Shown here one piece after another: positions 62,464-64,000 of a stretch of DNA of 64,000 nucleotides (position 1 is the stretch's first letter; every line of letters starts with the position of its first letter). Source of the DNA: Thiobacillus sp. 0-1251. GTDB taxonomy: Bacteria > Pseudomonadota > Gammaproteobacteria > Burkholderiales > Thiobacillaceae. The stretch is taken from assembly GCA_001899305.1 (NCBI GenBank), contig MKWL01000001.1, positions 620,001-684,000 on the forward strand, read 5' to 3'. The position numbers were made by a program, and so were the translations under genes. A model generated the notes under the pieces. That model worked only from the letters and a program-made list of their open reading frames with translations. It ran no database searches and was not told where the DNA came from.

Positions 62464-62742
62464 TCAGCGACGGCCGCCCCCGCTTGCGATGGCGCTACTG
62501 CCTGCGCCCGACTGCAGGGTAGACGTATCCAGGTAGCGGTTCACCGTATCGGCACCGGCGCCCTGGCGTACGAAGTCGCTGAACTCGGCGCCGCTCAGGT
62601 CGTCCTCGATCTGCGTGTTGTGGATGTCATTCGGCATGTTGGCCCAGCCTGCGCCCATGGGGCTGTTGTGGTCGGCCAGCGCCGAAACCGAGAACAGCGC
62701 GGCAAGGGAACCGAAAACCAGGGCGTGTGCGATTTGCTTCAT
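62464..62742 (-). CDS. small exported hypothetical protein
   Basis: A 92-residue protein with a signal peptide (MKQIAHALVFGSLAALFSVSALA) and a mature part: DHNSPMGAGWANMPNDIHNTQIED, DLSGAEFSDFVRQGAGADTVNRYL, then a Gly/Ser tail. AAAGGAG precedes the ATG. No family recognised; Betaproteobacteria often have such short secreted proteins. Own terminator. Confidence 0.8.
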   Translation of the reverse strand: MKQIAHALVFGSLAALFSVSALADHNSPMGAGWANMPNDIHNTQIEDDLSGAEFSDFVRQGAGADTVNRYLDTSTLQSGAGSSAIASGGGRR

Positions 62743-62908
62743 GAGTCACTCCTTTTGAGATTGAAATGTCCGGCATGCGGGGAGCGCATGCGGTATGTGC
62801 ATGGTAGGGAGCGTGTGTGGCTCGTCTGTGTCCCGGCCGTTCCAGAATGTGGCAGTGTGTGACAGGCGGGCTAAGCTGAAGGGGTCCGGTTCCCGTGAGG
62901 CGTCCATC

Positions 62909-63445
62909 ATGTCAAAGCGATCCTGTCCGTTGTCCAAGGTCTATGGCCTGCTGGAACCGGGGCCGGTGGTGCTGGTGACGACCCGCCGCAAAGGGAAGCC
63001 CAACATCATGACGATGTCGTGGCACACCATGATGGAATTCGAGCCGCCGCTGATCGGCTGCGTGATCAGCGGGCGCAATACCTCGTTCGATGCGCTTCGG
63101 ACGACGAGGGAGTGCGCAATCAACATTCCGACGCGGGAGCTGGCGAAACAGGTGGTGGGCGTCGGCAACTGCTCCGGGGAGACGGTCGACAAGTTCGCCC
63201 GATTCGGCCTGACTGCGGTCGAGGCTTCCGAGGTGAAGGCTCCGCTGATCGCCGAATGCTATGCCAGCCTCGAATGCCGGGTGGCCGACACGCGGCTGGT
63301 GAATCGTTACAACTTCTTCGTTCTCGAAGTGGTGCGGGCCTGGGTCGATACCGCAGTCAAGAACCCGCAGACCTTGCACCATCGTGGCAATGGCGTGTTT
63401 GCGGTAGCCGGCGAAACGATCAAGCTGCGTTCGGCGATGAAATAG
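62909..63445 (+). CDS. flavin reductase-like FMN-binding protein
   Basis: A 178-residue protein of the flavin reductase family: PGPVVLVTTRRKGKPNIMTMSWHTMMEFEPPLIGCVISGRNTSFDALRTTRECAINIPT and an ending VAGETIKLRSAMK. The split-barrel FMN site is typical. It would reduce flavin with NAD(P)H or bind FMN only. ATG 62909 is preferred; the open frame upstream has no similarity. Monocistronic. Confidence 0.92.
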   Translation: MSKRSCPLSKVYGLLEPGPVVLVTTRRKGKPNIMTMSWHTMMEFEPPLIGCVISGRNTSFDALRTTRECAINIPTRELAKQVVGVGNCSGETVDKFARFGLTAVEASEVKAPLIAECYASLECRVADTRLVNRYNFFVLEVVRAWVDTAVKNPQTLHHRGNGVFAVAGETIKLRSAMK

Positions 63446-63576
63446 TTCGAACGGAATGGCGTGGCAGTCGGATTGCCGCCCGGCCAGATTGAAATCCCGG
63501 TTGACGCTTCCGGCGGCCAGGCCCTGGCCGCATAATGCGCGCTGCATTTTGGCCGCGTGCGCGGCAGTCTGAGTTC

Positions 63577-64000
63577 ATGCCCAATCTTCCTTACTGGCGC
63601 CTGTCCGGTTTCTACTTCTTTTATTTCGCCTTCGTCGGCGCCATGTCGCCGTTCTGGGGGCTCTATCTGCGCTCGCTGACGTTCAATGCCTTCGAGATCG
63701 GCGTGCTGATGTCGCTGCTGCAGGTGATGCGGATCTTCGCGCCCAACATCTGGGGGCATATCGCCGACCGTACCGGACGCCGGACGACGATCGTGCAGGT
63801 CGCGGCACTCGGCAGCGTGCTGGTGTTCGGCGGCGTATTTTTCGGCAGCAGTTTCTGGTGGATGTTCGGGGTGATGGCCGCGCTGAGCTTTTTCTGGAGC
63901 GCGTCGCTGCCGCTGGTCGAAGCGATGACCCTGTCGCACCTGGGCGAGCGCACTGACACCTACGGTCGTATCCGCCTGTGGGGGTCGGTCGGCTTCATCC
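63577..64000 (+). CDS. MFS transporter, 5' part
   Basis: The first 141 residues of a major facilitator superfamily protein of the HcaT/PPP (MFS_1-like) group: LPYWRLSGFYFFYFAFVGAMSPFWGLYLRS, NAFEIGVLMSLLQVMRIFAPNIWGHIADRTGRR (motif A), then HLGERTDTYGRIRLWGSVGFI. The gene runs past the window end. Substrate unknown. Confidence 0.9.
   Translation, partial: MPNLPYWRLSGFYFFYFAFVGAMSPFWGLYLRSLTFNAFEIGVLMSLLQVMRIFAPNIWGHIADRTGRRTTIVQVAALGSVLVFGGVFFGSSFWWMFGVMAALSFFWSASLPLVEAMTLSHLGERTDTYGRIRLWGSVGFI

Overview
The window reads as chromosome of a GC-rich betaproteobacterium, most plausibly a sulfur-oxidising autotroph of the Thiobacillus/Sulfuricella kind. The evidence is a form I phosphoribulokinase (Calvin cycle), two DsrC-like proteins, two DsrE-like proteins, a periplasmic rhodanese, a SoxW-like double thioredoxin protein, and a tandem cphA'/cphA cyanophycin locus of the type found in Betaproteobacteria. 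The taxonomic placement is inference from gene content. No rRNA, tRNA, CRISPR array or complete insertion sequence was found.

Layout. 1-2.0 kb: end of nrdB with its terminator, then a visibly AT-richer two-gene island (membrane coiled-coil/zinc-ribbon protein plus HEPN-motif protein). 2.1-6.2 kb: a bicupin, a patch of decayed REP-like repeats, a Gln-rich lipoprotein, a dsbB remnant running into a DsrE-like gene, and an outer-membrane barrel. 6.2-16.8 kb: SoxW-like thioredoxin, diguanylate cyclase, prk, STAS-like protein, a cysteine-less DsrC paralogue, GST, YciI-like protein, and a coupled YqcI/YcgG (GntA-like)-DUF1989 pair. 16.8-20.7 kb: EamA transporter, and a MocR regulator with a cupin gene, divergent from a DUF1127/SnoaL-like pair. 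20.9-34.5 kb: RlmN-like methyltransferase, an unknown membrane protein, tex, an Na+/H+ antiporter, a SYLF protein, a second diguanylate cyclase, a second bicupin, an EAL-HDOD protein, an aldo/keto reductase, and small genes. One small gene has a hairpin that buries its ribosome binding site. 34.6-44.2 kb: TrpB2-like enzyme, AF1514-flavin reductase pair, rhodanese, DUF2238, Spy-like chaperone, NYN-LOTUS protein, CBS-GGDEF protein and DUF3465. 44.2-54.5 kb: the cyanophycin island. 54.6-64 kb: DsrE-like, CPA1 antiporter, ClC, a lipoprotein coupled to a MerB-like lyase, HDOD, an FlhG-like ATPase coupled to a diguanylate cyclase, a second DsrC-like gene, flavin reductase, and the start of an MFS transporter.

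The most interesting part is the cyanophycin island. A divergent promoter region of about 250 bp separates cphA'-cphA (plus a PDC sensor protein) from a leftward operon of ABC exporter, DUF1854 protein and a 444-residue protein. That last protein aligns, from memory, with the bacillar spore-coat transglutaminase Tgl, including the catalytic Cys and Glu. A transglutaminase-fold protein beside a polymer made of Asp and Arg suggests cross-linking or modification of the granule or its envelope; this is inference and has not been tested. Other items worth attention are the HEPN module, the Shine-Dalgarno-sequestering hairpin, the MocR operator repeats, the DsrC variants that lack redox cysteines, and the dispersed REP-like scars without a transposase in view.

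Cyclic-di-GMP signalling is heavily represented: four GGEEF proteins, each with an RxxD inhibitory site, and one degenerate EAL-HDOD protein.
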